Assembly (NCBI RefSeq): GCF_025642745.1
Contig: NZ_JANZKP010000001.1
Location: 62,001-126,000 of the forward strand
Length of the DNA stretch: 64,000 nt
Direction of reading: 5' to 3'
Origin: Cellulomonas sp. RIT-PI-Y
Lineage (GTDB): Bacteria; Actinomycetota; Actinomycetes; Actinomycetales; Cellulomonadaceae
The position numbers and the translations under genes were made by a program. The notes under the pieces were generated by a model. That model was not told the DNA's origin. It made no database searches and worked only from the letters and a program-made list of their open reading frames with translations. The stretch's first letter is position 1. Each line of letters starts with the position of its first letter. Below are positions 32,841 through 41,495 of the stretch, piece by piece.

Positions 32841-34589
32841 CTATCGCGCGCAGTCCGCGGTCAGCCGTCCGGGGGCGTCCACGGTCGGCGTGGTGTGCAG
32901 GTCGAGGGTCCCCCCGGGGGCGGGGACCTCGATCACGTATTCCTGCGACCCGTCCGGCGCCAGACGCGAGGTCACCGTGTGCACGGTGCGGCCGTCGGTC
33001 GAGGCCCGCTCCCCGCCGATCGGACTGCCATCGCGGGTCATGGTCCCCGCCGACCCGTGGCGCGCCGAGTACACCGACAGGTTGGTGGCGATCCAGCCCG
33101 CCGGGACGCCGGCACCGCCGTCACCGAGCACCTGCTCCGGATAGTCCGCGATGTCGGCCGGCGGGCGGTACTCCAGCCGGACGGTGATCCGGGCGGTCGG
33201 CACCGGCTCCGTGCACCCGGCGATCTCGGCGGAGACCCGCACCTCGAGGTCTGCGCCCAGCTTCCCGGCGGTGGTGTCGTCCAGGAACACGCCGACCGCC
33301 GCGCCCTGGTCGGCCCCGGACAGGAAGTCGGCGGCCAGCGGCGTCCCGGCCAGCGCGCGTTGATCCGCCGGGTCCGCGGACCACAGCCGGAACCGGCCGG
33401 CGTCCACCTGGTCGGCCAGTGCCCCGGCGGTGGCGGTCAGCGCGGCGGGGTCGCCCATCACCCCGGTCAGGGCAGTGAAGGCCGCCGCAGCGGTGCGGGC
33501 GTAGAAGGCGTCACCGTCCCTCGGGTCGCCGTAGGCCAGGTACGCCTCGCGCAGGAGCAGACCGATCAACTCGTCCGGACTCACCTGCCGGCCGTCGACG
33601 GTCACCGAGCCGCCGGCGGCGGCCAGCACGGCCGTGAGGGCGACCGGGTCGGTGGCCAGCACCCCGTCGACCCTGTCGCCGACGACCTGCTCCCAGTACG
33701 CGGCCGCCAGCTGCGCGGCACGGGGGAAGTCGGGGCTGAGCACCACGTCCTGGATCCACCGGCCGAGCCGATCGCCGTACAGCGCGGTCTCCTGCTCGGT
33801 GAGCGGCAGCGCGGGAGTGTCCAGTTCGGGCAGGTCGGCGGTGCCGCGCTGGTCGGTCAGGGTCAGGACGCCGTCCCGGACCGTGAGCACCACCACCGAT
33901 CCGACGATGCCGCCCTGGGTACGCAGCTCGGCGGGGTTCATCGCCAACAGCAGATACCGACGTTCGCCGCCGGACGCGAGCAGCTCGGGCAGCCGGGCGG
34001 CGAGGTCCGCGGCCGTGCGCAGCTGCGTGGGGTCGGCGGCCAGCAGCGGGGACAGCCGGTCGACGCCGGTGCGCACCGGCCCGATCAGCCGCTCCGGATC
34101 GACGCCCTCCAGGTCGGAGCGCAGCGCGAGCAGGGTGTCGGACGCCTCGGCGACGGCGGGGGCCGCCGCGACCAGCGCCGAGAGATCGAGGCCCGAGTCC
34201 TCGGACCCGGCCGCGTCCCCGTCCGTCGCGGCACTCAGATCGATCAGCGCCTGGGCAGGCGCTCCGGCGAGCTCGTCGGCGGCCCGCGCCACCGCGGCCA
34301 CCGCTCGCACGTCGTCGCCGAGCCAGGGCAGATGCCCCGAGGCCCGCACGATCGGATCCTCGGTCGCGGACCGGGCCTCGGCGGCGGCGGTCCGGAGCGC
34401 GGGCAGCTGCTCGGTCAATACCTCGGTGTCCCCGGCGGGCAGGGCGTCCAGCACCGGCTGCGTCACGTCGGAGAGCCGTTGCAGGGCGCTCGCCGCCTGG
34501 GCCACCCGGACGCCCCACCACACCCCGAGCACCAGGACGAGGCCGAGCAGCACCGCCCCGCTCAGCAGCACGCGTCGGCGGAGGGTCAT
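32841..34589 (-). CDS. DUF4012 membrane-anchored protein
   Basis: This is a 582-residue protein with one N-terminal membrane helix (VLLSGAVLLGLVLVLGVWWG) and a large extracytoplasmic part. It matches the DUF4012 pattern: ERRYLLLAMNPAELRTQGGIVGS, DFPRAAQLAAAYWEQVVGDRVDGVLATDPVAL and AADFLSGADQGAAVGVFLDD. DUF4012 proteins are common near polysaccharide genes in high-GC Gram-positives and resemble LytR-CpsA-Psr-associated proteins. Function is unknown. ATG at 34589 is chosen; an ATG at 34631 is possible. UDP-glucose dehydrogenase lies two genes upstream. Confidence 0.82.
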   Translation of the reverse strand: MTLRRRVLLSGAVLLGLVLVLGVWWGVRVAQAASALQRLSDVTQPVLDALPAGDTEVLTEQLPALRTAAAEARSATEDPIVRASGHLPWLGDDVRAVAAVARAADELAGAPAQALIDLSAATDGDAAGSEDSGLDLSALVAAAPAVAEASDTLLALRSDLEGVDPERLIGPVRTGVDRLSPLLAADPTQLRTAADLAARLPELLASGGERRYLLLAMNPAELRTQGGIVGSVVVLTVRDGVLTLTDQRGTADLPELDTPALPLTEQETALYGDRLGRWIQDVVLSPDFPRAAQLAAAYWEQVVGDRVDGVLATDPVALTAVLAAAGGSVTVDGRQVSPDELIGLLLREAYLAYGDPRDGDAFYARTAAAAFTALTGVMGDPAALTATAGALADQVDAGRFRLWSADPADQRALAGTPLAADFLSGADQGAAVGVFLDDTTAGKLGADLEVRVSAEIAGCTEPVPTARITVRLEYRPPADIADYPEQVLGDGGAGVPAGWIATNLSVYSARHGSAGTMTRDGSPIGGERASTDGRTVHTVTSRLAPDGSQEYVIEVPAPGGTLDLHTTPTVDAPGRLTADCAR

Positions 34590-34652
34590 CGGACAATCCT
34601 GACATTCCGGACAGCAACCGCGGGGGGTCACCGCACGGATTCACCCGCGCGA

Positions 34653-35963
34653 TCAGGTCGCGCTGGCGTCCGCGATCTCCTGCGCGGCGACCCGGTCCGC
34701 ACCCCGGCGCGGATAGACCACCTGCAGATGCGGGCGGCTCCGCACCCGGTAGTGCACCTCCACCTGCCAGCGCTTCTTGGCCCACAGGCCCGCGAGCGCG
34801 GCGACCAGCAGCGCGGTGATCGACCCGATGCCGATCGACCACCGGGCACCGAACTGCTCGCCTATCCACCCGACGATGGGTGCGCCGATCGGCGTCGCGC
34901 CGAGCATCACGATCATGTAGAGCGACATCACCCGGCCCCGGACCGCCGGATCCGTGGACATCTGGATCGTGGTGTTCGCGGCGGTGAGCATCGTCAACGA
35001 CGCCAGTCCGACCGGGATCGCGGCGATGGCGTACGAGGTGTAGGTCGGCATCAACGCCTGCACCCCGGTCGCGAGGCCGAAGCCGAAGGCCGCACCGATC
35101 ACCAGCCGGACGCGCGGGCGCTCCCGCCGGGCGGCGAGCAATGCCCCGGCCAGCGACCCGATCGCCATGATCGAACCGAGGATGCCGTACTCCCCCGCGC
35201 CCTTGCCGAACTCGGATCGCGCCATCATCGCGCTGGTCATCTGGAAGTTCAGGCCGAAGGTCGACACCACGCCGATCACCACCATGATCACCAGGATGTC
35301 CGTGCGGTGCCGGACGTACCGGACGCCCTCCCGGATCTGCCCCTTGGCCCGGGGGGCGGCGGGCATCGGGTAGAGCTGGTCGGTCTTCATCCGGGTCAGC
35401 GCCAGGATGGTCGCCGCGAAGGTCGCACCGTTGATCACGAAGGCCCAGCCGGAGCCGAAGGCCGCGATCAGCAACCCGGCCAGGCCGGGACCGATCAGGC
35501 GCGCGGCGTTGAACGAGGCGCTGTTCAGGCCGACCGCGTTGGACAGCTTGCCCGCGGGGACCAGCTCGGCGACGAAGGTCTGCCGGACCGGCTGGTCGAT
35601 CGCGGCGACGCAGCCCAGGGCTAGCGCGAACAGGTACACCTGCCACAGCTGCGCGTGGCCGGACAGCACCAGGGCGCCGAGGCCGAGCGCCAGCGCGCCC
35701 TGGGCGATCTGGCTGGCGATCAGCAGCTTGCGCCGGTTGACCCGGTCGGCGAGCAGACCGGCCCACGCGGACAGCAGCAGGGTCGGCGCGAACTGCAGGG
35801 CGGTGGTGATGCCGACCGCGAGTCCGGAGTCGTCGGACAGATCGGTCAACACCAACCAGTCCTGGGCGACGCGCTGCATCCAGGTGCCGACGTTGGCGAC
35901 CAGGGCGCCCGCGAACCAGAGGCGGTAGTTGGGGAATCGGAGGGAGGCGAAGGTGGAGTTCAT
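34653..35963 (-). CDS. Major facilitator superfamily exporter
   Basis: A 436-residue MFS transporter of the EntS-like drug/siderophore efflux type with about 12 hydrophobic segments. Signs are FASLRFPNYRLWFAGALVAN, the loop LADRVNRRKLLIASQ (motif A) and the duplicated mid-region GAGEYGILGSIMAIGSLAGALL. The start ATG at 35963 is seven bases after the marR-like stop, and the AGGA ribosome site overlaps that stop. The pair is therefore one operon, and the regulator probably controls the pump. The substrate is not known. Confidence 0.9.
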   Translation of the reverse strand: MNSTFASLRFPNYRLWFAGALVANVGTWMQRVAQDWLVLTDLSDDSGLAVGITTALQFAPTLLLSAWAGLLADRVNRRKLLIASQIAQGALALGLGALVLSGHAQLWQVYLFALALGCVAAIDQPVRQTFVAELVPAGKLSNAVGLNSASFNAARLIGPGLAGLLIAAFGSGWAFVINGATFAATILALTRMKTDQLYPMPAAPRAKGQIREGVRYVRHRTDILVIMVVIGVVSTFGLNFQMTSAMMARSEFGKGAGEYGILGSIMAIGSLAGALLAARRERPRVRLVIGAAFGFGLATGVQALMPTYTSYAIAAIPVGLASLTMLTAANTTIQMSTDPAVRGRVMSLYMIVMLGATPIGAPIVGWIGEQFGARWSIGIGSITALLVAALAGLWAKKRWQVEVHYRVRSRPHLQVVYPRRGADRVAAQEIADASAT

Positions 35964-35970
35964 CGGCGGC

Positions 35971-36417
35971 TCATCCTGCGGCCGCGATCCGGCGGAGCAG
36001 CACGGCTGCCTCGGCCAGCGTCGACCGCTCATCTGCGGTGAGGTTCTTCAGTTGCTGTGCCAGCCAGTCGTCGCGACGGCGGCGGGTCTCGCGCACCTCG
36101 GACTCCCCGGCGGCGGTGGGCCGCACCAGCACCAGGCGACCGTCGGTCGGGTGCGGCTCCTTGGTCACGAAGCCGAGCTCGACCAGGGCGTTGACCGTCC
36201 GGGTCATGGTGGGCGGCTGGACGTGCTCGCGGTCGGCCAGGGCGCCGGGGGTCATCGGGCCCTCGCGGAGCAGCACCGCCAGCACGGTGAACTGCGCGTC
36301 CGGCAGATCGGCGGCACCCCGGCGGTTGCGGATCCGGCGATGGGTGACGCCGATCGCACCGCGCAGCTCACCGGCCAGCGCGCCGGGACGACACTGGGCG
36401 GGCGTGGGTTCAGGCAC
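35971..36417 (-). CDS. MarR-family transcriptional regulator
   Basis: This is a 148-residue winged-helix MarR protein: LPDAQFTVLAVLLREGPMTPG, LADREHVQPPTMTRTVNALVE (recognition helix) and VTKEPHPTDGRLVLVRPTA (the D-x-R wing). It is the first gene of a two-gene operon with the MFS pump and most likely represses it until a toxic ligand binds. GTG start at 36417. The short AT-rich stretch just upstream (TTAGCTTAGGTCATTA, 36422-36437) may hold its promoter/operator. Confidence 0.92.
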   Translation of the reverse strand: MPEPTPAQCRPGALAGELRGAIGVTHRRIRNRRGAADLPDAQFTVLAVLLREGPMTPGALADREHVQPPTMTRTVNALVELGFVTKEPHPTDGRLVLVRPTAAGESEVRETRRRRDDWLAQQLKNLTADERSTLAEAAVLLRRIAAAG

Positions 36418-36473
36418 GGTCCTTAGCTTAGGTCATTACCTTCGCTCACGACATGCGAGATCCGTCACGCGAC

Positions 36474-36506
36474 GCACCCCCGGACCGTCCAGCGGTCCGG
36501 GGGTGC
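36474..36506 (-). terminator. Terminator after UDP-glucose dehydrogenase
   Basis: GCACCCCCGGACCG (36474-36487) and CGGTCCGGGGGTGC (36493-36506) form a perfect 14-bp stem with a 5-base loop, 13 bases past the stop of the leftward gene. Confidence 0.85.
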
Positions 36507-36519
36507 GCACGAGGGTGGC

Positions 36520-37845
36520 TCAGGGGCGGCCGAGCGCCCGGTAGGTCCAGCCGGCGTTCCGCCAGCGGGTCGGCTCCAGGACGTTGCGGCCGTCCAGGAT
36601 GTGCTTCTGCCCGACCAGATCGGCGATCGAGTCCGGGTCCAGCTCGCGGTAGTCATCCCACTCGGTCGCCAGCAGCACCACGTCCGCGTCCCGGACCGCC
36701 TCGGCCACCGTGGCGGCGTAGTGCAGCCCCGGCCACGCGGCCCGGGCGTTGTCGATCGCCTGCGGGTCGGTCACCGTGACGTGCGCGCCCTGCAGCTGCA
36801 TCTGCCCGGCCACGGACAGCGCCGGCGAGTCGCGGATGTCGTCGGAGTTGGGCTTGAAGGCGGCACCCAGCACCGCGATCCGCCGCCCGACGATCGAGCC
36901 GCCGCACACCTCACGGGCCAGGTCGACCATCCGGACCCGCCGCCGCATGTTGATCGCGTCGACCTCCTTGAGGAAGGACAGTGCCTGATCCACACCGAGC
37001 TCACCGGCCCGGGCCATGAACGCGCGGATGTCCTTGGGCAGGCAGCCGCCGCCGAAGCCCAGTCCGGCGTTGAGGAACTTGCGCCCGATCCGCACGTCGT
37101 GGCCGATCGCGTCCGCGAGCCGGGTGACGTCCGCACCGGTCGCCTCGCACAGCTCCGCCATCGCGTTGATGAACGAGATCTTGGTGGCCAGGAAGGAGTT
37201 GGCGGCCACCTTGACCAGCTGGGCCGTGGGGTAGTCGGTGATCACCAGCGGGGCGCCCTCGGACAACGGCGCGGCGTAGACCTCGTCCAGGATGCGCGCG
37301 GCACGTTCGCCCTCCTCGGTCGGACTGCCGTCGGCATGGGTCGGCAGCCCGTAGACCAGCCGGTCCGGGTGCAGGGTGTCCTGCACCGCGAAGCCCTCAC
37401 GCAGGAACTCCGGGTTCCAGACCAGCGTGACGCCGGTGCCCTCGAGCCGGGCGGCCAGCTCCTCGGCGGTGCCCACCGGCACGGTCGACTTGCCGACCAC
37501 CAGGTCGCCCGGGTTCAGGTGCGGGAGCAACGCCTCGAAGGACGACTCCACGTAGGACAGGTCGGCACGGAACTCGCCGTCCTTCTGCGGGGTGCCGACG
37601 CACAGGAAGTGCACCGCCGCCCCCGCGACCCGGGACAGCTCCGTCGTGAAGGTCAGCCGCTCGCTGCCGCGCAGGCCGTCCAGCAGCTCCGGCAGGCCCG
37701 GCTCGTAGAACGGGGCGGCGCCCGCGGCGAGCCGCTCGACCTTCTTCGCGTCGACGTCGACGCCGACGACGGTGTGACCGAGTGTGGCCATGCTCGCCGC
37801 GTGCACGGCGCCCAGGTAGCCGCAGCCGATGACGGAGATGCGCAT
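36520..37845 (-). CDS. UDP-glucose 6-dehydrogenase
   Basis: The 441-residue enzyme oxidises UDP-glucose to UDP-glucuronate with NAD+. It has the Rossmann start RISVIGCGYLGAVHAASMA, VVGKSTVPVGTAEELA, LVWNPEFLREGFAVQDTLHPDRLVYG-type substrate motifs (NPEFLREG visible), the catalytic Cys in GFGGGCLPKDIRAFM, and LGAAFKPNSDDIRDSPAL. ATG 37845 has AAGGA upstream; a GTG one codon earlier is possible. It uses the product of galU (7142) and would supply capsule or wall polysaccharide precursors. Confidence 0.94.
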   Translation of the reverse strand: MRISVIGCGYLGAVHAASMATLGHTVVGVDVDAKKVERLAAGAAPFYEPGLPELLDGLRGSERLTFTTELSRVAGAAVHFLCVGTPQKDGEFRADLSYVESSFEALLPHLNPGDLVVGKSTVPVGTAEELAARLEGTGVTLVWNPEFLREGFAVQDTLHPDRLVYGLPTHADGSPTEEGERAARILDEVYAAPLSEGAPLVITDYPTAQLVKVAANSFLATKISFINAMAELCEATGADVTRLADAIGHDVRIGRKFLNAGLGFGGGCLPKDIRAFMARAGELGVDQALSFLKEVDAINMRRRVRMVDLAREVCGGSIVGRRIAVLGAAFKPNSDDIRDSPALSVAGQMQLQGAHVTVTDPQAIDNARAAWPGLHYAATVAEAVRDADVVLLATEWDDYRELDPDSIADLVGQKHILDGRNVLEPTRWRNAGWTYRALGRP

Positions 37846-37897
37846 CACAAGTCCTTCGTGCTGGAGGGGTCCGACGAACCTACCGCCTCGCGGCCGG

Positions 37898-39376
37898 TCA
37901 GAGGCCCAGCAGACCCTTGATCGGCTCGGTGAGGAAGTAGATCGCGAACAGCACGGTGGCGACCCACATCATCGGGTGCACCTTCCGGATCTTGCCCACC
38001 GCGATCTTCAGCACCACGAAGGACACCACGCCCGCGCCGATGCCCACGGTGATCGAGTAGGCGAACGGCATCAGGATCACGGTCAGGAACGCCGGGATCG
38101 CGACCTCGAAGTTCTTCCAGTCGATCCCGGTGATCTGCTGGAACATCAGGAAGCCCACCACGACCAGCGCCGGGGTGGCGGCCTCCGACGGCACCATCTC
38201 GATCAGCGGGGACAGGAAGGTCGCCAGCAGGAAGGCCACGCCGGTGACCACCGAGGCCAGACCGGTGCGCGCGCCGTCGCCGACGCCGGCGGAGGACTCG
38301 ACGTAGGAGGTGTTGGAGGAGACCGAGCCCGCACCACCGGCGATCGCGGCCACCGAGTCGACGATCAGGATCTGCTTGGTGCGCGGCGGGTTGCCGTTCG
38401 TGTCCAGCAGACCGGCCTCACCGCCGACCGCGACCATCGTGCCCATGGTGTCGAAGAAGTCGGCGACCATCAGGGAGAACACCAGCAGGACCACGGCGAC
38501 GACGCCGATCTTGCTGATCGACCCGAACAGGGAGAACTGGCCCAGCAACGCGAAGTCCGGTGCCGCCACGACGGCGTCCGGCAGGGCGGGCACGTTCAGC
38601 GACCAGCCACCGGCGTTGTCCGCGGTCCGCGCTCCCACGTGCGTGATCGCCTCGACGATCACCGCCAGGACCGTGGAGCTGACGATCGCGATCAGGATCG
38701 CGCCCTTGACCCGGCGGGTCATCAGGATGACCGCGAGGAAGACGCCCACCAGGAAGACCAGCAGCGGCCAGGCGCCCAGCGACCCGCCGATGCCGAGCTC
38801 CACCGGGGTCGACTGGCTGGCGGGGATCCGGACCAGGCCGGCGTTCACCAGACCGACGAACGCGACGAACAGGCCGATCCCCACGCTGATCGCGGTCTTG
38901 AGCTCCATCGGCACCGCCTGGAACACCGCCTGCCGGAACCCGGTGAGCACCAGGATCAGGATCAGGATGCCCTCCAGGACCACGATGCCCATCGCGTCGG
39001 CCCAGGTCATGTCCGGCAGCGCGGCGATCGAGAACGCCACCGCGGCGTTCAGCCCCAGTCCCGCGGCCAGCGCCAGCGGGAAGTTCGCCACCACACCCAT
39101 CAGGATCGACATCAGACCGGCCACCAGCGCCGTGGTCGCCGCGACCATCGCCAGGTTCGGGCCGTCGCCGCCGCCGAGGAACTGACCGGTGCCGTCCTGC
39201 GCCGTCCCGATGATGAGCGGGTTCAGCACGATGATGTAGCTCATCGCGAAGAAGGTCACCAGACCACCGCGGACCTCGGCCCCGATGGACGAGCCGCGCT
39301 CGGTGATCTTGAAGAAGCGGTCGAGCGCGTTGCGCGGCGCCGCGGGCACGCTGGTGCCCGGAGTGGTGGTGGACAT
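37898..39376 (-). CDS. NCS2-family purine/xanthine permease
   Basis: A 492-residue membrane permease with 12-14 hydrophobic segments of the AzgA/PbuG-like NCS2 branch. Landmarks are GGLVTFFAMSYIIVLNPLII, LALAAGLGLNAAVAFS, FRQAVFQAVPMELKTAISVGIGLF and the DFFDTMGTMVAVGGEAGLLD motif. These proteins import guanine, hypoxanthine or adenine with protons. Start ATG at 39376. No purine riboswitch is recognisable upstream. It stands alone between UDP-glucose dehydrogenase and the chemotaxis operon. Confidence 0.92.
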   Translation of the reverse strand: MSTTTPGTSVPAAPRNALDRFFKITERGSSIGAEVRGGLVTFFAMSYIIVLNPLIIGTAQDGTGQFLGGGDGPNLAMVAATTALVAGLMSILMGVVANFPLALAAGLGLNAAVAFSIAALPDMTWADAMGIVVLEGILILILVLTGFRQAVFQAVPMELKTAISVGIGLFVAFVGLVNAGLVRIPASQSTPVELGIGGSLGAWPLLVFLVGVFLAVILMTRRVKGAILIAIVSSTVLAVIVEAITHVGARTADNAGGWSLNVPALPDAVVAAPDFALLGQFSLFGSISKIGVVAVVLLVFSLMVADFFDTMGTMVAVGGEAGLLDTNGNPPRTKQILIVDSVAAIAGGAGSVSSNTSYVESSAGVGDGARTGLASVVTGVAFLLATFLSPLIEMVPSEAATPALVVVGFLMFQQITGIDWKNFEVAIPAFLTVILMPFAYSITVGIGAGVVSFVVLKIAVGKIRKVHPMMWVATVLFAIYFLTEPIKGLLGL

Positions 39377-39614
39377 GTGAAGAATTCTGGCATGCCCGGT
39401 CGGGCGGAAGGTTTCCGTCGTGCGCCCTGGGGGTAACGATCGGCCGGACCCGCGCGCTGGCAAGGGGGTTCTCAACGCGCGGGGCCCGGCCGACCGATCG
39501 CCGATCAGGCCCGACGGGATCCGACCGTCTGGCACTGCGATCCGCGGGAGAGTCCCGCCCGGTGGTCTGTCGGCATGTCCTCAGCCTGGACGCCGAACTC
39601 GGGGCGCGGAAGAA
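39377..39614. other. Gap upstream of the NCS2 permease
   Basis: No gene is seen here. Together with the hairpin and repeats at 39615-39716 the gap is about 340 bases. AGAATT lies close to the permease start (leftward strand) and could be a -10 with a very short leader, but I see no solid -35 and no riboswitch. Confidence 0.5.
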
Positions 39615-39661
39615 CCCCCGGGGTCGGAAGCACCGTTTTCAGGGGTTTCCGACCCCGGGGG
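39615..39661 (-). terminator. Terminator of the chemotaxis operon
   Basis: CCCCCGGGGTCGGAA (39615-39629) and TTCCGACCCCGGGGG (39647-39661) form a perfect 15-bp stem with a 17-base loop, about 53 bases past the last gene of the leftward che operon. Confidence 0.8.
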
Positions 39662-39675
39662 CAGGTAGTCGGACC

Positions 39676-39716
39676 GCTATCGATGAGTAGCTGAGACGCT
39701 ATCGATGAGTAGCGTC
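39676..39716. repeat. Direct repeat GCTATCGATGAGTAGC at the end of the che operon
   Basis: The 16-base sequence occurs exactly at 39676-39691 and 39698-39713, a 22-base period. Around the second copy GACGCTA (39695-39701) and TAGCGTC (39710-39716) pair into a hairpin that includes part of the stop codon of the last che gene. It may protect or stabilise the transcript 3' end. Confidence 0.7.
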
Positions 39717-40203
39717 AGAGGACCAGGACGGAGGCGGTACCCCGGCCGTAACCGGCGACCTCGACCTCCAGGTCGAGCCGGCGGACGTAGGCCAGCACCC
39801 AGCGGGCCACGTCGGCCGGCAGCGGTTCCCGCGGGTTGTACACCGTGTCGAGCTTGAGGTGCGGGGCGTCACCGACGTTGAACAGCGCGGCCATCACGTT
39901 GAGGATCTCCGCGGAGTTCTCGGACAGCGAGCCGGGCAGCTGCTCCTCGGTCACCGCGGTCTCCGCGGCGGCCTGCGGGACCAGGGCGATCGCCGCCCCC
40001 ATCCGTGCGGCCAGCGGCAGGTCGAAGAGCACCAGGGCGGACAGCTGCATGGCACGGTCGACGTAGACGCCGACCTGGGCGCCCCCGTTCAGCACCGGGT
40101 CGACCATCGGGCCGGCGGTGGTCACCGACACGTCCCGGCCGACCAGGCCCTCCCAGAGCTCCCGCACCTCGAGCGCGGCGGGCAGCGGCGTGGCGTCACT
40201 CAT
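39715..40203 (-). CDS. CheX/CheC-like chemotaxis-associated protein
   Basis: This 162-residue protein carries an ELSENSAEILNVMAALFN-like helix (SENSAEILNVMAALFN seen) that matches the E-x2-N phosphatase-type helix of CheC/CheX proteins, plus a beta-rich GAQVGVYVDRAMQLSALVLFD. It is the last gene of the che operon, behind the second cheY-like gene. Probable role: phosphatase or partner of a CheY. The match is weaker than for the cheX gene at 40666. Confidence 0.6.
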   Translation of the reverse strand: MSDATPLPAALEVRELWEGLVGRDVSVTTAGPMVDPVLNGGAQVGVYVDRAMQLSALVLFDLPLAARMGAAIALVPQAAAETAVTEEQLPGSLSENSAEILNVMAALFNVGDAPHLKLDTVYNPREPLPADVARWVLAYVRRLDLEVEVAGYGRGTASVLVL

Positions 40204-40254
40204 GACGGGGTCCCCTCGGGATCGGGAGCGCAGCCGGCGGGGTCGTGCGGGTCC

Positions 40255-40617
40255 TCATGCGAGCACCGGCTCGATGACCTCGCGGAACGACTCCGGCGTG
40301 AACGGCTTGGCGATCAGGAACAGCGCCCCGGCGGCCTCGGCGGTCTCGCGCATCTCCGGCGAGCCCTCAGAGGTGACGAAGCCGAACGGAGTGCCGAAGC
40401 CCTCCGCCCGCAGTCGCCGCAGCAGGTCGATGCCGGTCATCTCCGGCATGTTCCAGTCGGACAGCACGACGTCGGGCTCGTCGTCCCGGACCGCCTGCAG
40501 GGCCTCGGCCCCGTCGGCGGCCTCACGGACCTCCCAGTCGTACCCGGCCTGGCGCAGCGTGCGGATCACGATCTGCCGCATGACGCGGCTGTCGTCGGCG
40601 ATGAGCACGCGGATCAT
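40255..40617 (-). CDS. CheY-like single-domain response regulator (second)
   Basis: A 120-residue receiver domain: acidic pair in VLIADDSRVMRQI, phospho-acceptor Asp in VVLSDWNMPEMTG, Ser/Thr in FVTSEGS, and Lys in IAKPFTPESF. No output domain is present, so it acts by binding a partner such as the flagellar switch or the CheX-like protein encoded next. ATG 40617 has GGAAGGA upstream; a GTG at 40626 lacks a proper ribosome site. Confidence 0.92.
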   Translation of the reverse strand: MIRVLIADDSRVMRQIVIRTLRQAGYDWEVREAADGAEALQAVRDDEPDVVLSDWNMPEMTGIDLLRRLRAEGFGTPFGFVTSEGSPEMRETAEAAGALFLIAKPFTPESFREVIEPVLA

Positions 40618-40665
40618 GGCGGTCACATCCTTCCGTTTGGTGAGTGGATGACGTGCGAGAGGGGT

Positions 40666-41115
40666 TCAGAACAACCAGACGACGACGGCCAGCGGGTGAC
40701 CGCGCCAGTCCAGGGCGAGCTCGTGCACCGGGGCGCCGGCAGGTGCGGGCGGCACCGCGGCGGCGACCTGGGGCAGCGTCAGGGTCCCCTGGCTCGGGAG
40801 CAGGGCCTTGACGTTCCCGCCGACCACGTTGGCGACCTCGCCGAAGGCGTCCACCAGATCGGCCGGGGTCACCTCCTCGCCGGGCTCCATGCGCAGCAGC
40901 GCACGGGCCAGGTCGTGGGCGGCGGCGGTCTCGCAGATCACGGCGGCGCGACCGGCGAGCTCGCCGTGCACGTCCACCCAGGCGGCCAGCGGGTCGACCG
41001 GGGCGGGCAGCTCGCCCTCCCACGGCCGGAGGTAGCCGGGCTCCGGGTCGATCATGGCGCCGAAGACCTCATGGGTGATGGCGTAGACCTGATCGGTCTC
41101 GACGGCGATGCTCAT
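40666..41115 (-). CDS. cheX: CheX-family chemotaxis phosphatase-like protein
   Basis: This 149-residue CheX-type domain has the signature VDAFGEVANVVGGNVKALL, giving the E-x2-N and G-N positions used by CheX to dephosphorylate CheY-P. Its ATG overlaps the upstream cheY stop (ATGA), tying the phosphatase-like protein to the regulator. There is no CheZ in the window, so CheX-type proteins are the likely signal terminators here. Confidence 0.8.
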   Translation of the reverse strand: MSIAVETDQVYAITHEVFGAMIDPEPGYLRPWEGELPAPVDPLAAWVDVHGELAGRAAVICETAAAHDLARALLRMEPGEEVTPADLVDAFGEVANVVGGNVKALLPSQGTLTLPQVAAAVPPAPAGAPVHELALDWRGHPLAVVVWLF

Positions 41116-41495
41116 ACCGGTTCCTCCAGCGGGAGCAGCCCGAGCAGGTCGAGCTTGTCCCGGATCGCGTCGGGGGTGAAGGGCTTGATCAGGTACTCGT
41201 GCGCGCCCGCGGCCAGGGCCCGGACGATCTGGCCGTGCTCGCTCTCGGTGGTGACCATCATCAGCGTGATGGACCGCCACTCCTGGCGCGAGCGGACCTG
41301 GGTGACGAACGTCAGTCCGTCCATCACCGGCATGTTCCAGTCGATGCAGGCCAGGTCGACCTGGTCGCCCGATTCCAGGACGTCCAGAGCCTCCTGCCCG
41401 TCACCCGCCTGGACGGTGCTGAAGCCCAGCTCCTCCAGGGTGTGCGCGACGATGCGGCGCATGGTCCGCGAGTCGTCGATGACCAGGGCTCTCAT
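41112..41495 (-). CDS. cheY: Chemotaxis response regulator CheY (first)
   Basis: A 127-residue receiver domain: MRALVIDDSRTMRRIV (acidic pocket), Asp in DLACIDWNMPVMDG, Thr in MMVTTESEHG and Lys in LIKPFTPDAI. CheA-phosphorylated CheY controls flagellar rotation; cheA is not in the window. The start overlaps the cheR stop by four bases and the stop overlaps the cheX start by four, so translation of these genes is coupled. Confidence 0.94.
   Translation of the reverse strand: MRALVIDDSRTMRRIVAHTLEELGFSTVQAGDGQEALDVLESGDQVDLACIDWNMPVMDGLTFVTQVRSRQEWRSITLMMVTTESEHGQIVRALAAGAHEYLIKPFTPDAIRDKLDLLGLLPLEEPV

Noticed and set aside
39377-39614. Purine riboswitch upstream of the NCS2 permease
   Set aside because: I could not find the paired loops or conserved core of purine or xanthine riboswitches in the leader.
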